Assembly (NCBI GenBank): GCA_003663045.1
Contig: QMZG01000017.1
Coordinates: 1-13,652, forward strand
Reading direction: 5' to 3'
DNA length: 13,652 bases
From: Candidatus Altarchaeales archaeon
GTDB taxonomy: Archaea > Altiarchaeota > Altiarchaeia > IMC4 > QMZM01
Part shown: positions 1 through 7,230 of the stretch, piece by piece
Layout: every line of letters begins with the position of its first letter
How positions within the stretch are numbered: position 1 is the stretch's first letter
Program-made: the position numbers and the translations under genes
Notes under the pieces: generated by a model
Database searches by the model: none
The model's input: only the letters and a program-made list of their open reading frames with translations
What the model was told of the DNA's origin: nothing

Positions 1-215
1 ATCTAAAAGAGAGGAATTATTGGCTTGGGGTAATATCTGCCAGTGTTTTAAAATTTATTTTCCTGTTCAGCACCACTTCGATAGTTATCGACTTGCTTCT
101 TAAGAAGGAGATAGCTTCAAAGGTGGCAATAATGCTGGGCTGGCCCCAACTTATTACTGCTTTGGTTGGTGGCCTAATTGCATATCTGTTTTTGAGAGGT
201 ATTAAGAGGGTTTGA
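1..215 (+). CDS. C-terminal fragment of a membrane protein, possibly an ECF transporter S component
   Basis: The frame that starts at base 3 is open from the window edge to a TGA at 213-215 and gives about 70 C-terminal residues. Two strongly hydrophobic stretches are visible, one around the segment beginning NYWLGVISASVLKF and one at LITALVGGLIAYLFL. They are separated by a short charged loop (LLLKKEIASK) and followed by a basic tail ending GIKRV. The WPQLITALVGG stretch resembles the last helix of ECF-transporter S components, including a small family often found beside [FeFe] hydrogenase genes. This is recall of a family pattern, not an alignment. The gene ends 13 bases before the hydrogenase start, so the two may be co-transcribed. 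The N-terminus lies outside the window. The coding frame and membrane nature are fairly sure; the family is tentative. Confidence 0.6.
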   Translation, partial: LKERNYWLGVISASVLKFIFLFSTTSIVIDLLLKKEIASKVAIMLGWPQLITALVGGLIAYLFLRGIKRV

Positions 216-228
216 AATACAGATAAAA

Positions 229-2046
229 ATGATTGTAAAAATAGATGGTAGAGAAATAAAAATAGATGGAGAGCTGACAGTTTATGAACTCCTCTGGCGC
301 GAGGGTAAAAAATTCTGGCTTCCTTTCGAATGCCCGGAGATCGAATGGGTCCATAACGAGGAATGCCCTCTGCTTCATATAGCTGAAGTTGATGATAGAG
401 TTTACCCGGTTAAATCCTTAAGGAAAAAAGTTGTAAGGGATGGGATGGTAATAAACACACAATCACCACTCGTAGAAAAGACACTTAAAGAGCGGCTCGA
501 ATGCCTGAGGGACAATCAGGAATGCATGATAGTGCGGCAGATGCAGGAGTTTGTAGCAATTGAGGCAGCGGAAGGTGGGCTCATAAATTTGGATGAGAGG
601 AAAAAATGGAATTTTGAGCCTTGGATATCTGATCCCTCTCTTGTTCATGATCCAAATAGGTGCGTGAGATGTAAATCCTGTATTGATACGTGTAGAGATA
701 TTCAGGGTGTTGAGGCGCTTACATTTGATGAAGAATTAGGGGTTCTGATAGATGATGTAAAGTGCACCAGGTGCGGACAGTGTATTCATGCCTGCCCGAC
801 GGGCTATCAGGAAAAAAGCCACATGGTTTTCAGGGAGTGGGCGGATTGCAGTATGTGTCCCTTTTCCAGGCCATTGGGTGCGATGCGCGAGATTGACGAT
901 ACCAGAGAGGTGTGGGATGCCCTGAAAGACCCCAGGAAGTTTGTTGTAGTTCAGTTCGCCCCCGCACTGAGAGCCACTCTTGGCGAGGAATTTGGTATGG
1001 AACCCGGAACCCTCGTCATGAATAAGATATATGCCGCTTTACGAAGAATAGGATTCGATAGGGTATGGGACACCAACTTTGCAGCTGATCTAACGATCGT
1101 AGAGGAAGGGAATGAACTTATAAAAAGGATAAGGGAGAAGGGGGTTTTGCCACAGTTTACCTCCTGCTCACCCGCATGGGTAAAATTCTGTGAAACCTTT
1201 TATCCCGATCTTATTCCACATATCTCATCGGCAAAGTCTCCACAGCAGATGTTTGGTGCTGTTGCAAAAACCTACGCTGCAGAAAAACTTGGCATAGATC
1301 CGAGGGATATGGTGGTTGTATCTATCATGCCCTGCACCGCAAAGAAGTTTGAAGCCAAGAGACCTGAGATGTGCGATGCCTTCAAGTATTGGCTGGAAAA
1401 AAAGAAGGTCAAAGAAGAGGAGAGATTCCCAGATGTGGACATAGTACTTACAGACCGGGAACTGGGTAAACTGCTCAAGATGGCGGGAATAAATCTTGCA
1501 GAGATGCCCGATGAGAACCCAGATCCATTGCTCGGTCAATATACTGGAGCAGCAACGATCTTCGGTAGAACGGGCGGGGTGATGGAAGCAGCACTGCGAA
1601 CAGCCTATGAAGTCATTACGGGTAAAACCCTTGAATCACTGGAATTTGAGGAACTTGGAACGCTCGAAGGAATTAAAAAGGCAGTTATACCGATAAACGG
1701 CCTTGATGTGAAAGTAGCTGTGGCTCACGGTCTTGAAAACGCCAAACTTATTTGTGAATCTGTCAGGAATGGTGGTGAATTTGCAGATTATCATTTCATT
1801 GAATTTATGGCATGTCCTGGAGGGTGTATTGGTGGCGGAGGACAGTCTATAATGACCAATAAATTCATGATCAGGGAGCGAACAGATGCTTTAAACCGGG
1901 ATGATAAAACGCGGGAGATAAGAAAGTCACATGAAAACCCGGAAATAAAAATGATATATGAGGATTTTCTGAAAGAACCGCTAAGTGAACTTTCTCATCA
2001 TCTGCTACATACATCTTATGATGATAGGTCTAAGGAGTTAAAATGA
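229..2046 (+). CDS. [FeFe] hydrogenase, NuoG-like catalytic subunit with eroded N-terminal cluster sites
   Basis: This 605-residue cytoplasmic iron hydrogenase interconverts H2 with protons and electrons. All three H-cluster signatures are present: L1 TSCSPAW (311-317), L2 MPCTAKKFE (367-375) and L3 FIEFMACPGGCIGGGGQ (523-539), with Cys313, 369, 529 and 533. Two [4Fe-4S] ferredoxin motifs lie at C145/148/151/155 and C179/182/185/189. The N-terminal 110 residues match the 2Fe-2S domain of clostridial CpI in shape (GMVINT at 72-77), but only C35 and C46 of the four [2Fe-2S] ligands remain. The His-Cys3 cluster site keeps at most C92 and C99. An insertion with C207 and C210 precedes the H domain. 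L1 has Ser314 where CpI has the ligand Cys300. The ATG at 229 has no clear ribosome site but gives the full domain start. The stop overlaps the HdrA start (ATGA), so it is probably the hydrogenase half of an Hdr complex. No HydE, HydF or HydG maturase is in the window. Confidence 0.93.
   Translation: MIVKIDGREIKIDGELTVYELLWREGKKFWLPFECPEIEWVHNEECPLLHIAEVDDRVYPVKSLRKKVVRDGMVINTQSPLVEKTLKERLECLRDNQECMIVRQMQEFVAIEAAEGGLINLDERKKWNFEPWISDPSLVHDPNRCVRCKSCIDTCRDIQGVEALTFDEELGVLIDDVKCTRCGQCIHACPTGYQEKSHMVFREWADCSMCPFSRPLGAMREIDDTREVWDALKDPRKFVVVQFAPALRATLGEEFGMEPGTLVMNKIYAALRRIGFDRVWDTNFAADLTIVEEGNELIKRIREKGVLPQFTSCSPAWVKFCETFYPDLIPHISSAKSPQQMFGAVAKTYAAEKLGIDPRDMVVVSIMPCTAKKFEAKRPEMCDAFKYWLEKKKVKEEERFPDVDIVLTDRELGKLLKMAGINLAEMPDENPDPLLGQYTGAATIFGRTGGVMEAALRTAYEVITGKTLESLEFEELGTLEGIKKAVIPINGLDVKVAVAHGLENAKLICESVRNGGEFADYHFIEFMACPGGCIGGGGQSIMTNKFMIRERTDALNRDDKTREIRKSHENPEIKMIYEDFLKEPLSELSHHLLHTSYDDRSKELK
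2032..2037 (+). promoter_or_regulatory. Ribosome binding site of the hdrA-like gene
   Basis: AAGGAG lies 5 bases before the ATG at 2043, inside the last codons of the hydrogenase gene. It supports that start and translational coupling of the two subunits. Confidence 0.75.
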
Positions 2047-4181
2047 AGGTCTTTATTTGTGATTGTAACGGCGAGATAGATATCCCCCAGAATCTTGATT
2101 TTGGTGATGGAGTAGTGGTAAAAACCTCTTCCAAATTGTGTTCCGAGGAAGGAAAAGAATTGATTGCCAATTCGATAAAGAAAAATGAAAAGATCGTGAT
2201 TGCGGGATGTACCCCTAGAATTGCAGAGAAATTTTTTGCCGAATTTAACCCGGAATATGTGAATATCAGGGAGCATGTTGCTTATCCGGGCCATGCTGAT
2301 GGAAAGATAAGAGATTTGATTAAAGGTGCGGTTGAGAAGGTAAGAATCTCTGATGAAACATCCACTGGGGGATTTGAAATCAAGAATAAATCCGCACTGA
2401 TTATCGGCGGGGGGGTCGCAGGATTAGAGACTGCAAGACAGGTAGCGTCTGCTGGATTTAAAACATATCTGATTGAAAAGGAACCTTTCCTAGGTGGAAC
2501 GATCGCGAAATTAGATCGCTTATATCCTGAAGGAATGCCAAATTCCCATACACTCTATCCATTGATCAATGAAGTCGTGAGAGACAAGAACATTGAAATT
2601 CTGGTCAATTCCGAACTGAAGGAAATTTCCGGTGAGATTGGAAATTACAGGGCAACGATAAGAACCAGAGGCAAAGTCATAGAAGATTGTGACCTCTGTG
2701 GGAAGTGCAAGGAAGTCTGCCCGGTAACTGTGGATGATGATGGAATTGAAAGAAAGGCCATCTACTACAGGGCTACACATCCCGACAGCTATGGAATTGA
2801 TTTTGAAAACTGCACAGGATGCGGCAAATGTGCTAAGGTCTGTGATAAGATAAAATTGGATGAAACGGAAATTGAGCTGGACGTGGGCTCGATTATTCTA
2901 GCTACCGGGATGAAGGAATATGATGCAAGGATGATAAAGGAGTACGGTTATGGGAAATATAAGAATGTTTTTACAAAGCTGGAATTTGAGAGGAAATTTG
3001 CTAACAGGCTGATAAATCCAAAGAAGGTTGTGATTGTACTCTGTGCTGGCTCCAGAGATGAAAATCATCTGCCTTACTGCTCAAGGGTTTGCTGTCTTTT
3101 AGGCCTGAAGGAGGCAAAACTGATAAAAGATACCGATCCAGAGGTTGATGTTTACGTTACCTACATCGACCTGAGGAGTTACGGCGACTTTGAGAACCTC
3201 TATACTACTGTGAGAGAAACCTGCGGGGTTAATTTCATCCAGGGAAGACCTTCAGAGATTGTTGAAAAAGGAGACAAGCTCCTTATCAGGACGGAGGATA
3301 TACTTCTTGGAAAGACCATAGAACTTGATACCGATTGTGTTGTATTAATAACTGGCTCAGTTCCGGATTATGAACTACTGGAGAAATTAGGAATTCCCTC
3401 AGATGGGGAATTTCCCGTCGATTATGTGAACTCTTCACTTTCCGTAGATTCAAATCCAAGGGGAATTTTTGTCTGCGGGGCCGCTGCCTTTCCAAAGCCA
3501 GTGGCAGAGAGCATATCCGAGGCCAGGGATGTAGCTGTAACTGTAATAAATCTGTTGAATAAGGAAAGGGTAGATATGAAGACACCTGTTGCAGATATAA
3601 ACGGTGATATCTGTAGTGAAGTTGGCTGCAAAATCTGTTTGGATATATGCCCATCTGGCGCGATTTATTCTGACGGGGGTATAAAAGTAGATCCTTCCAT
3701 GTGCATGGGATGTGGCGTATGTACTGCAGCCTGCGCTTCGGGAGCAAATCAATTAATAGGTTATGATGACAAGGGGCTTCTCGCTCAGATTGAAAATACA
3801 GTGAAAGAGGGTGATATTCTCGCCTTCCTGTGCAAGTGGAGTTCCTATAATGCCGCAGACAAGGCGGGTTATGAGAAACTGAAATATCCGGAGAATACAA
3901 AAATAATCAGAATTCCATGTACTGGAAGGGTTGATGCACAGATTATATTGAAGGCATTTAGTTGTGGAGTTAAAGGTATTCTGATCGCGGGATGCCCACC
4001 GGATGGCTGCCACTATGTATCTGGAAATTTAAGGGCAAAAAAGAGAATTTTGGCGACGAAGGAGTTGGTAGAACAGTTAGGTATAGCTCCCGATTCATTA
4101 AGAATTGAATGGATTGGAACAGAAGAATCGAAGAAATTGGTTGATATTCTTAACGAGATGGATAAAGGGGGAAATCAATAG
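2043..4181 (+). CDS. hdrA: HdrA flavoprotein fused to an MvhD-like C-terminal domain
   Basis: This 712-residue protein is the predicted electron-bifurcating core of a heterodisulfide-reductase complex. In order, it has an HdrA N-terminal domain (GCTPRIAEKFF, 55-65), an FAD-binding GGGVAGLE (122-129), an inserted ferredoxin with C216/219/222/226 and C257/260/263/267, and the second flavin lobe (ILATG 285-289). A C-terminal ferredoxin follows with C524/529/532/536 and C554/557/560/564. Residues about 590-685 are MvhD/FlpD-like (IPCTGRVD, AGCPPDGCHY), the module that receives electrons from a hydrogenase. MvhD normally has LCxWCSY; here it is LCKWSSY, but C597, C626, C651 and C656 could still hold a [2Fe-2S] cluster. 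The Cys of the usual HdrA IREQCSW motif is absent (IREHVAY, 76-81). The start overlaps the hydrogenase stop. Fusion to MvhD beside an [FeFe] hydrogenase implies H2-linked bifurcation; the final acceptor is not shown by the sequence. Confidence 0.93.
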   Translation: MKVFICDCNGEIDIPQNLDFGDGVVVKTSSKLCSEEGKELIANSIKKNEKIVIAGCTPRIAEKFFAEFNPEYVNIREHVAYPGHADGKIRDLIKGAVEKVRISDETSTGGFEIKNKSALIIGGGVAGLETARQVASAGFKTYLIEKEPFLGGTIAKLDRLYPEGMPNSHTLYPLINEVVRDKNIEILVNSELKEISGEIGNYRATIRTRGKVIEDCDLCGKCKEVCPVTVDDDGIERKAIYYRATHPDSYGIDFENCTGCGKCAKVCDKIKLDETEIELDVGSIILATGMKEYDARMIKEYGYGKYKNVFTKLEFERKFANRLINPKKVVIVLCAGSRDENHLPYCSRVCCLLGLKEAKLIKDTDPEVDVYVTYIDLRSYGDFENLYTTVRETCGVNFIQGRPSEIVEKGDKLLIRTEDILLGKTIELDTDCVVLITGSVPDYELLEKLGIPSDGEFPVDYVNSSLSVDSNPRGIFVCGAAAFPKPVAESISEARDVAVTVINLLNKERVDMKTPVADINGDICSEVGCKICLDICPSGAIYSDGGIKVDPSMCMGCGVCTAACASGANQLIGYDDKGLLAQIENTVKEGDILAFLCKWSSYNAADKAGYEKLKYPENTKIIRIPCTGRVDAQIILKAFSCGVKGILIAGCPPDGCHYVSGNLRAKKRILATKELVEQLGIAPDSLRIEWIGTEESKKLVDILNEMDKGGNQ

Positions 4182-4195
4182 ATATATTCTAGACG

Positions 4196-4627
4196 ATGAA
4201 TCTAAAAGAAAAGATTTTAGCAGATCCTGAAGGTAAATCCTTGGTGAATTGTTTCAGTTGCGGTATGTGCACCGGTGGTTGTCCCGTTGCAAGAATATCA
4301 GATTATAACCCAAGGAGGATAATCCATAAGGTGATGCTGAATATGGAACCAGAGGATATATGGTTATGTGCGAACTGTTACACCTGCGAGGAGAGATGTC
4401 CGACAAAGACGAATGTCGCCGATCTGATCAATCTGATACGGAGGATAACCATCAAAAAAGACGGAATGCCAGAGTTCATAAAACCCCTCGTTGAAAACCT
4501 AAAAACCACAGGGTATACTGTCCAGATCGGAGAACTTGAGAATAAAAGAAGGGAAAGGATGAATTTACCAGCTGTAGAGACTACGGATGAAATAAAAAAG
4601 ATAATCCAAAAAACAACGCTAAAATGA
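4196..4627 (+). CDS. hdrC: HdrC iron-sulfur subunit
   Basis: This 143-residue small cytoplasmic subunit should carry electrons from HdrA to HdrB through two [4Fe-4S] clusters. The two ferredoxin-type motifs are C19/C22/C25/C29-Pro and C58/C61/C64/C68-Pro, spaced as in HdrC. A conserved region between them (NPRRIIHKV, 38-46) follows the family pattern. The tail after about residue 90 is charged and lacks Cys. The length is slightly short for the family (about 180 residues in methanogens). It starts 14 bases after the HdrA stop, with no good ribosome site visible, and its TGA overlaps the HdrB start (ATGA), so the two are almost surely made together. No membrane segment is seen, which argues against a membrane HdrE-linked form. 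Confidence 0.92.
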   Translation: MNLKEKILADPEGKSLVNCFSCGMCTGGCPVARISDYNPRRIIHKVMLNMEPEDIWLCANCYTCEERCPTKTNVADLINLIRRITIKKDGMPEFIKPLVENLKTTGYTVQIGELENKRRERMNLPAVETTDEIKKIIQKTTLK

Positions 4628-5490
4628 AGAAATATGCGTATTACCTTGGTTGCACCATCCCATTCAGGGAATCCAATTACGATCTTTCAACACGAAAGGT
4701 AATGGATAACCTTGATGTTGAACTGGTGGATCTCGAGGGTGCCGGGTGTTGTGGACTCTACTATGAACAGATCAATGAACTCACCCATCTTGCGATGTCT
4801 GCCAGAGTAATTTCAATGGCGGAGTCATTAGGTCTGGATTTGATGGTTCTGTGCAATGGTTGTAATGGCTCATTAGTTAAGGCGAGAAACAAACTTGTGG
4901 AAAATTCTGAGCTGAGGGATAAAGTGAATGAAATTCTTGCAGATATTGACAGGGAATTCAGGGGGACATCCGAGATTAAACATGTGATCAGAATTCTTTA
5001 TGAAGATATCGGTATTGATGAAATTAAAAAGACAGTAAAGAATCCATTAAATGTAAAAGTAGCCGCCCACTATGGCTGTCATCTTCTCAAGCCGTCGGAG
5101 CAGATCAAGTTTGACGATCCCCGGGAACCAAAGAGTTTGGATGAATTAATTGAGGTGACGGGTGCTAAATCAGTTGACTATTTCGACAAAAATCTGTGTT
5201 GTGGTGGTTTCGTTCTCGGCGCGGATAAAGATATTGCGTATAACATGACTGGGCAGAAGTTACAGAATGTGAAGGATGTCGGGGCGGATTTGATGATTAC
5301 CGCGTGTCCATTTTGCCATGTTATGTATGATGCGAATCAAAGGGCGATAGAAAACGAACTGCAGAAAAAATTTGGAATTCCAGTGCTCCATTATCCACAA
5401 CTCTTGGGGCTGGCAATGGGTTTCAATGCCAGAGATTTAGCTCTGGAGCAGAACAGGGTGAGAGTAAATCCGGGTATTTTCGACTCATAG
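4624..5490 (+). CDS. hdrB: HdrB, CCG-domain catalytic subunit
   Basis: This 288-residue protein is the presumed site of disulfide reduction, using two noncubane iron-sulfur clusters in known HdrB. Both CCG repeats are complete: C10, C42-C43, C77 and C80 in the first, and C152, C192-C193, C228 and C231 in the second. HdrB normally acts on CoM-S-S-CoB in methanogens. Nothing in this window makes those cofactors, so another disulfide, a thiol carrier or a lipoyl protein is possible. It overlaps HdrC by 4 bases and is followed after 27 bases by the first lipoate gene on the same strand. The intact Cys set differs from some sulfur-oxidiser sHdrB proteins in which ligands are changed. The family call is firm; the substrate is unknown. 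Confidence 0.92.
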   Translation: MKKYAYYLGCTIPFRESNYDLSTRKVMDNLDVELVDLEGAGCCGLYYEQINELTHLAMSARVISMAESLGLDLMVLCNGCNGSLVKARNKLVENSELRDKVNEILADIDREFRGTSEIKHVIRILYEDIGIDEIKKTVKNPLNVKVAAHYGCHLLKPSEQIKFDDPREPKSLDELIEVTGAKSVDYFDKNLCCGGFVLGADKDIAYNMTGQKLQNVKDVGADLMITACPFCHVMYDANQRAIENELQKKFGIPVLHYPQLLGLAMGFNARDLALEQNRVRVNPGIFDS

Positions 5491-5517
5491 TGGCAGTAAA
5501 AGGTTTGTTGGAGAACA

Positions 5518-6444
5518 ATGAATAGAGATGTCGAGCTTAAGGAGTTGATCCATAGGTCCAGAGAGATATCCTACAAAAATTTCGGGCAGAGTATCAATTT
5601 CTACTATACATCCAACCACTTCCCAGCTATTTCAGTAACGGGATCTTATTGCGCCCTGAACTGTAAACATTGTGGCAGAATACTGATAGAGAGACTTACT
5701 CCCGCGACAACCCCAAGGGAATTAGTGAAGACGTGCCTGAAATTTCATGAGCAGGGCTCAACTGGGGCATTAATCACCGGAGGATGCACAAGAGAGGGAA
5801 AGGTTCCCCTCTATCACTTTTTAGATGCCATTAAAGAGATAAAAGAAAAAACAGACCTAATTCTTATTGCGCATACAGGCATTGTAAACTATGACGAAGC
5901 AAAAGGTCTAAAGGAAGCCGGGATAGAAGGTGTTTGTGTAGATATTGTGGGTTCCGAAAAAACAACCCGGGAGATTTATGGCACTGGGTTCCACCCAAGG
6001 GATTATGAAAAAACCCTCAAGGCATTTGAAAAAGCGAAGATCGAGAATATATCACCTCACGTTTGTGTGGGTTTGCATTATGGAAAATTAATGCATGAAT
6101 TAAATGCCCTGAAAATAATCTCCAGTATAAATCCCACAAACGTTGTCATAATCGGTTTAACAAATCTCAAGGGGACCCCGATGGAGAATGTAAGAATAAA
6201 TCCAATGGACCTAATCAAGATTTTATGTCTGGCCAGGATTAAGTTCCCAAAGAGTCATATATCCCTAGGTTGCGCCAGGGGAAAGGGTGAACTAAGGGCA
6301 GAGATAGACAAACTTGCAGTACTCTCGGGGGTTAATAATGTGGCTGTTCCAACATCAATGGCTTACAAAGAGGCCAAAAGACTTAACCTAGAAATTAAAG
6401 AATTTAAGGCATGCTGTGCATTATTGCCAGAGCAATTAAGATGA
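5518..6444 (+). CDS. LipS2-like radical SAM protein (copy a)
   Basis: This 308-residue radical SAM enzyme resembles the LipS2 half of the two-protein lipoyl synthase, which puts sulfur into a protein-bound octanoyl chain. The SAM cluster motif is C45-x3-C49-x2-C52 (SYCALNCKHC). A family-typical ITGGCTREGKVPLYHF stretch follows at 86-101. C252 (GCARGKGE) and the terminal pair C299-C300 line up with the same positions in copy b (10525-11463), so they may bind an auxiliary cluster. Copy a has extra Cys at 90, 140 and 183 that copy b lacks. GGAG at 5510-5513 supports the ATG at 5518. The stop overlaps the next gene (ATGA). General LipS2-family membership is likely; whether this copy makes lipoate or a variant is open. 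Confidence 0.82.
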   Translation: MNRDVELKELIHRSREISYKNFGQSINFYYTSNHFPAISVTGSYCALNCKHCGRILIERLTPATTPRELVKTCLKFHEQGSTGALITGGCTREGKVPLYHFLDAIKEIKEKTDLILIAHTGIVNYDEAKGLKEAGIEGVCVDIVGSEKTTREIYGTGFHPRDYEKTLKAFEKAKIENISPHVCVGLHYGKLMHELNALKIISSINPTNVVIIGLTNLKGTPMENVRINPMDLIKILCLARIKFPKSHISLGCARGKGELRAEIDKLAVLSGVNNVAVPTSMAYKEAKRLNLEIKEFKACCALLPEQLR

Positions 6445-7223
6445 AATGGAGATTCATCGATTTAGATCAGACAGATAATGTTCTCGCTGCAACAATATTT
6501 GATTCCATAATGAAAGCAATTGGCAAGGGAATGGTAGATAATACAATCCTCTTCTGGAGACCTTCTAAGCCTGCCATATATATCGGATACCATCAGCTGG
6601 TATATGAAGACATCCACGTTGACACGTGTAAGGAAAAGGGCATCCCCATAATTCGACGAATTCTCGGTGGTGGAACTGGCTACTCTGATAAAGATCAGAT
6701 AATCTACAACATTATCTTCAGGGAGGATACCCCAAAAATCCCTCATGGACCGAGGAACGTTTATAAATTCATCCTGGGAGGTGTGGTAGAAGCCCTTCAT
6801 AACTTGGGTATAAATGATGTCAGCATAGATGAAAAAAGATTTGGCGTCTATGCCAATGGAAAGAAGATCTCGGGAAGCGGTCAACTAACATCCCAAGGCG
6901 TTGTAAATGTCGGTGGTAGTTTTCTGATAGATTTCAACTTCAAAGCCATGAGTGAATTGCTTAGGGATCCGGTTAAGAATCTAAAAGAAGGAATAAAGAA
7001 ACCAGAAGATGGAATGACGTGCCTAAAAAAGGAGATTGAAGGAATTACGATCGATAAAGCAAAAACAGCTCTGAGGAAGGGGTTTGAAAAGATACTTGGT
7101 AGGGCATATAATGGAACCTTAAGTGAATATGAATTAAAACTCGCCGAAAAACTGAGGAAAAAGTACATGGAAGAGGAATGGATATTCAGGGCAGATATAA
7201 GGAAGAAAAGGAAAAGAAGCTGA
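6441..7223 (+). CDS. LplA-like lipoate/octanoate ligase or transferase domain (copy 1)
   Basis: This 260-residue protein is of the LplA/LipM/BirA acyl-transfer fold. It keeps RRILGGGTGY (72-81) and NGKKISGSGQ (139-148), which holds the catalytic Lys. The usual HGTLL strand has become VGGSFL (157-162), and the His usual after GGG is missing, so its acyl donor may differ from LplA2. The start at 6441 is preferred over 6411 because it overlaps the LipS2a stop as ATGA and begins KWRFIDLD, matching the start of LplA2 (LRFIDFG). It lacks the LplB accessory domain and no separate LplB is adjacent. It could be an octanoyltransferase, a ligase sharing the LplB encoded at 8415, or a diverged carrier-specific enzyme. 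Confidence 0.85.
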   Translation: MKWRFIDLDQTDNVLAATIFDSIMKAIGKGMVDNTILFWRPSKPAIYIGYHQLVYEDIHVDTCKEKGIPIIRRILGGGTGYSDKDQIIYNIIFREDTPKIPHGPRNVYKFILGGVVEALHNLGINDVSIDEKRFGVYANGKKISGSGQLTSQGVVNVGGSFLIDFNFKAMSELLRDPVKNLKEGIKKPEDGMTCLKKEIEGITIDKAKTALRKGFEKILGRAYNGTLSEYELKLAEKLRKKYMEEEWIFRADIRKKRKRS

Positions 7224-7230
7224 AGAAAAG

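Noticed and set aside
3286..3900. A 204-codon open frame on the - strand within the HdrA gene
   Set aside because: It lies wholly opposite strongly conserved HdrA ferredoxin and MvhD coding sequence and its translation has no recognisable domain; it is an antisense shadow.
6411..6440. Earlier ATG for LplA1 at 6411
   Set aside because: It would put ten odd residues (LCIIARAIK) before the conserved FID start and overlap LipS2a by 34 bases; the ATG at 6441 matches LplA2 and the ATGA pattern.
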